From the NCBI GenBank assembly GCA_015222295.1, contig JADFUZ010000122.1, forward strand, positions 1-5,277: a DNA stretch of 5,277 bases, read 5' to 3'. This DNA comes from Chloroflexota bacterium (GTDB lineage: Bacteria; Chloroflexota; Dehalococcoidia; GIF9; AB-539-J10). Positions 4,659 through 5,277 of the stretch are shown here, piece by piece (within the stretch, counting starts at the first letter, position 1; the number at the start of each line of letters is the position of its first letter). The translations under genes were made by a program, and so were the position numbers. The notes below the pieces were generated by a model. That model worked only from the letters and a program-made list of their open reading frames with translations, was not told where the DNA came from and searched no databases.

Positions 4659-5277
4659 ATGTTCACCAGTCTGCGCGCGAGATTGATCGTCTCTTATATA
4701 GTTATCATACTCATCTGCCTTGTTCTGGTCAGCCTGGCCTCGATTCTCCTATTGAGCCGCTTCCAGGCCAGGCTTGTCTTTTCGGGACTGGTTGAGGCCG
4801 CCGTGCCCACTGCGCTCCGGGTAAACGGCCTATTGCAGCGGGACCGGTCGCCTGTGGAAATCGCCGCGCTCTTGCAAGAACAAGCCGAGAGACAACAAGT
4901 CCGCATCCTCCTCCTCACGCCTAGAGGACAAGTACTGGCTGATACCCAGGATGATTGGACCGGAAAACAAGCCAAAGTCGCCCTGGACGAAATCCACAAA
5001 GACCCTGGAACATCCTACGTCCACGGTAGTTTGACCACCCCCAGCGGCGACAACCAACTCTACGTTGCTCTGTCCGCAACGCCCCTGCGCCTTGCTACTG
5101 AAGGCGAGGAGAGCCAACGCATCGTGTTCGTGGCTCTCCTCGCCTCGCCACGTCGTGGCCTTCGAACTGTCCTCGAAGATATAGCTAAGCGTTTTCTCCA
5201 GGCCGGCCTAGTGACACTAGTCATCTCGCTCATCTTGGCCCTGATCATTGCCCGCTCCATCGCCAAGCCTCTGCAAC
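4659..5277 (+). CDS. Membrane sensor histidine kinase, N-terminal part (3' truncated)
   Basis: The first 206 residues are present and the frame runs off the window end. Transmembrane segment 1 is at about 9-32 (LIVSYIVIILICLVLVSLA). An extracytoplasmic sensing segment spans about 33-180, containing a PAS-like stretch (VRILLLTPRGQVLADT, 81-96). Transmembrane segment 2 is at about 182-198 (AGLVTLVISLILALIIA). The start of a HAMP linker (ARSIAKPL) follows from 198. The histidine-box and ATPase domains would lie beyond the window, so the kinase assignment rests on this topology and on the preceding response regulator. GGAGA (4646-4650) lies 8-9 nt before the ATG at 4659, and the gap to the regulator's stop is 17 nt. 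The signal sensed is unknown. A 15-bp perfect inverted repeat lies within codons 148-163. Confidence 0.88.
   Translation, partial: MFTSLRARLIVSYIVIILICLVLVSLASILLLSRFQARLVFSGLVEAAVPTALRVNGLLQRDRSPVEIAALLQEQAERQQVRILLLTPRGQVLADTQDDWTGKQAKVALDEIHKDPGTSYVHGSLTTPSGDNQLYVALSATPLRLATEGEESQRIVFVALLASPRRGLRTVLEDIAKRFLQAGLVTLVISLILALIIARSIAKPLQ
5102..5145 (+). repeat. 15-bp perfect inverted repeat inside the kinase gene
   Basis: AGGCGAGGAGAGCCA (5102-5116) and TGGCTCTCCTCGCCT (5131-5145) are exact inverted copies around a 14-nt loop, within the codons for the end of the sensor domain. A second, shorter hairpin follows directly: GCCAC (5147-5151) with GTGGC (5155-5159). The reading frame is uninterrupted. 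No target-site duplication or other sign of insertion is evident. Confidence 0.7.

Noticed and set aside
526..5109. The 10-mer GAAGGCGAGG shared by the leader hairpin (526-535) and the kinase inverted repeat (5100-5109)
   Set aside because: A single shared 10-mer without similar flanks is too weak to call a repeat family from this window alone.

Overview
This looks like ordinary bacterial chromosome, with every supported gene on the + strand. The combination of a YceD/DUF177 gene directly followed by a primary-type sigma-70 gene, an OmpR-type two-component pair and AGG-rich arginine codon use suggests a Gram-positive-like or Chloroflexota-type bacterium. That placement is an inference of low to moderate confidence. 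By eye the base composition is moderately GC-rich, with AT-rich intergenic stretches. I see no insertion sequence, phage gene or CRISPR array.

Layout. (1) 1-338: the C-terminal end of an HD-superfamily phosphohydrolase. (2) 339-665: a regulatory region without a conventional gene. It holds a 14-bp direct repeat with a 21-bp period, a sigma-70 promoter, and a leader of about 180 nt with three hairpins and a possible leaderless 20-codon ORF. (3) 666-959: a small MerR/BldC-type DNA-binding protein, followed by a clean intrinsic terminator (1031-1062). (4) A promoter with an extended -10 (1068-1096), a leader with an 11-bp inverted repeat, and pcm (protein-L-isoaspartate methyltransferase, 1193-1861). 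(5) A fully consensus promoter (1900-1928), then a structured leader or small RNA of about 75 nt ending in a U-tract (to 2010). This is followed by yceD (2053-2544), a sigma-70 gene (2561-3751) and tRNA-Arg(CCU) (3764-3836), closed by a strong terminator (3869-3911). (6) A separate promoter (3918-3946), an OmpR-family response regulator (3964-4641) and its partner sensor kinase (4659 to the window end, truncated).

How they fit together. Groups 5 and 6 are two separate transcription units divided by the terminator at 3869-3911. Unit 5 carries core gene-expression functions: a ribosome-biogenesis-associated zinc-type protein, the sigma factor and a tRNA. Unit 6 is a sensor/regulator pair. The sigma factor's promoter-contacting residues are the canonical ones, consistent with the near-consensus promoters seen in this window.

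No gene here belongs to an obviously new system. The parts least explained by known families are non-coding: the 1948-2010 RNA ahead of yceD-rpoD, the repeat-bearing promoter and leader ahead of the BldC-like gene, and a 15-bp perfect inverted repeat inside the kinase coding sequence.
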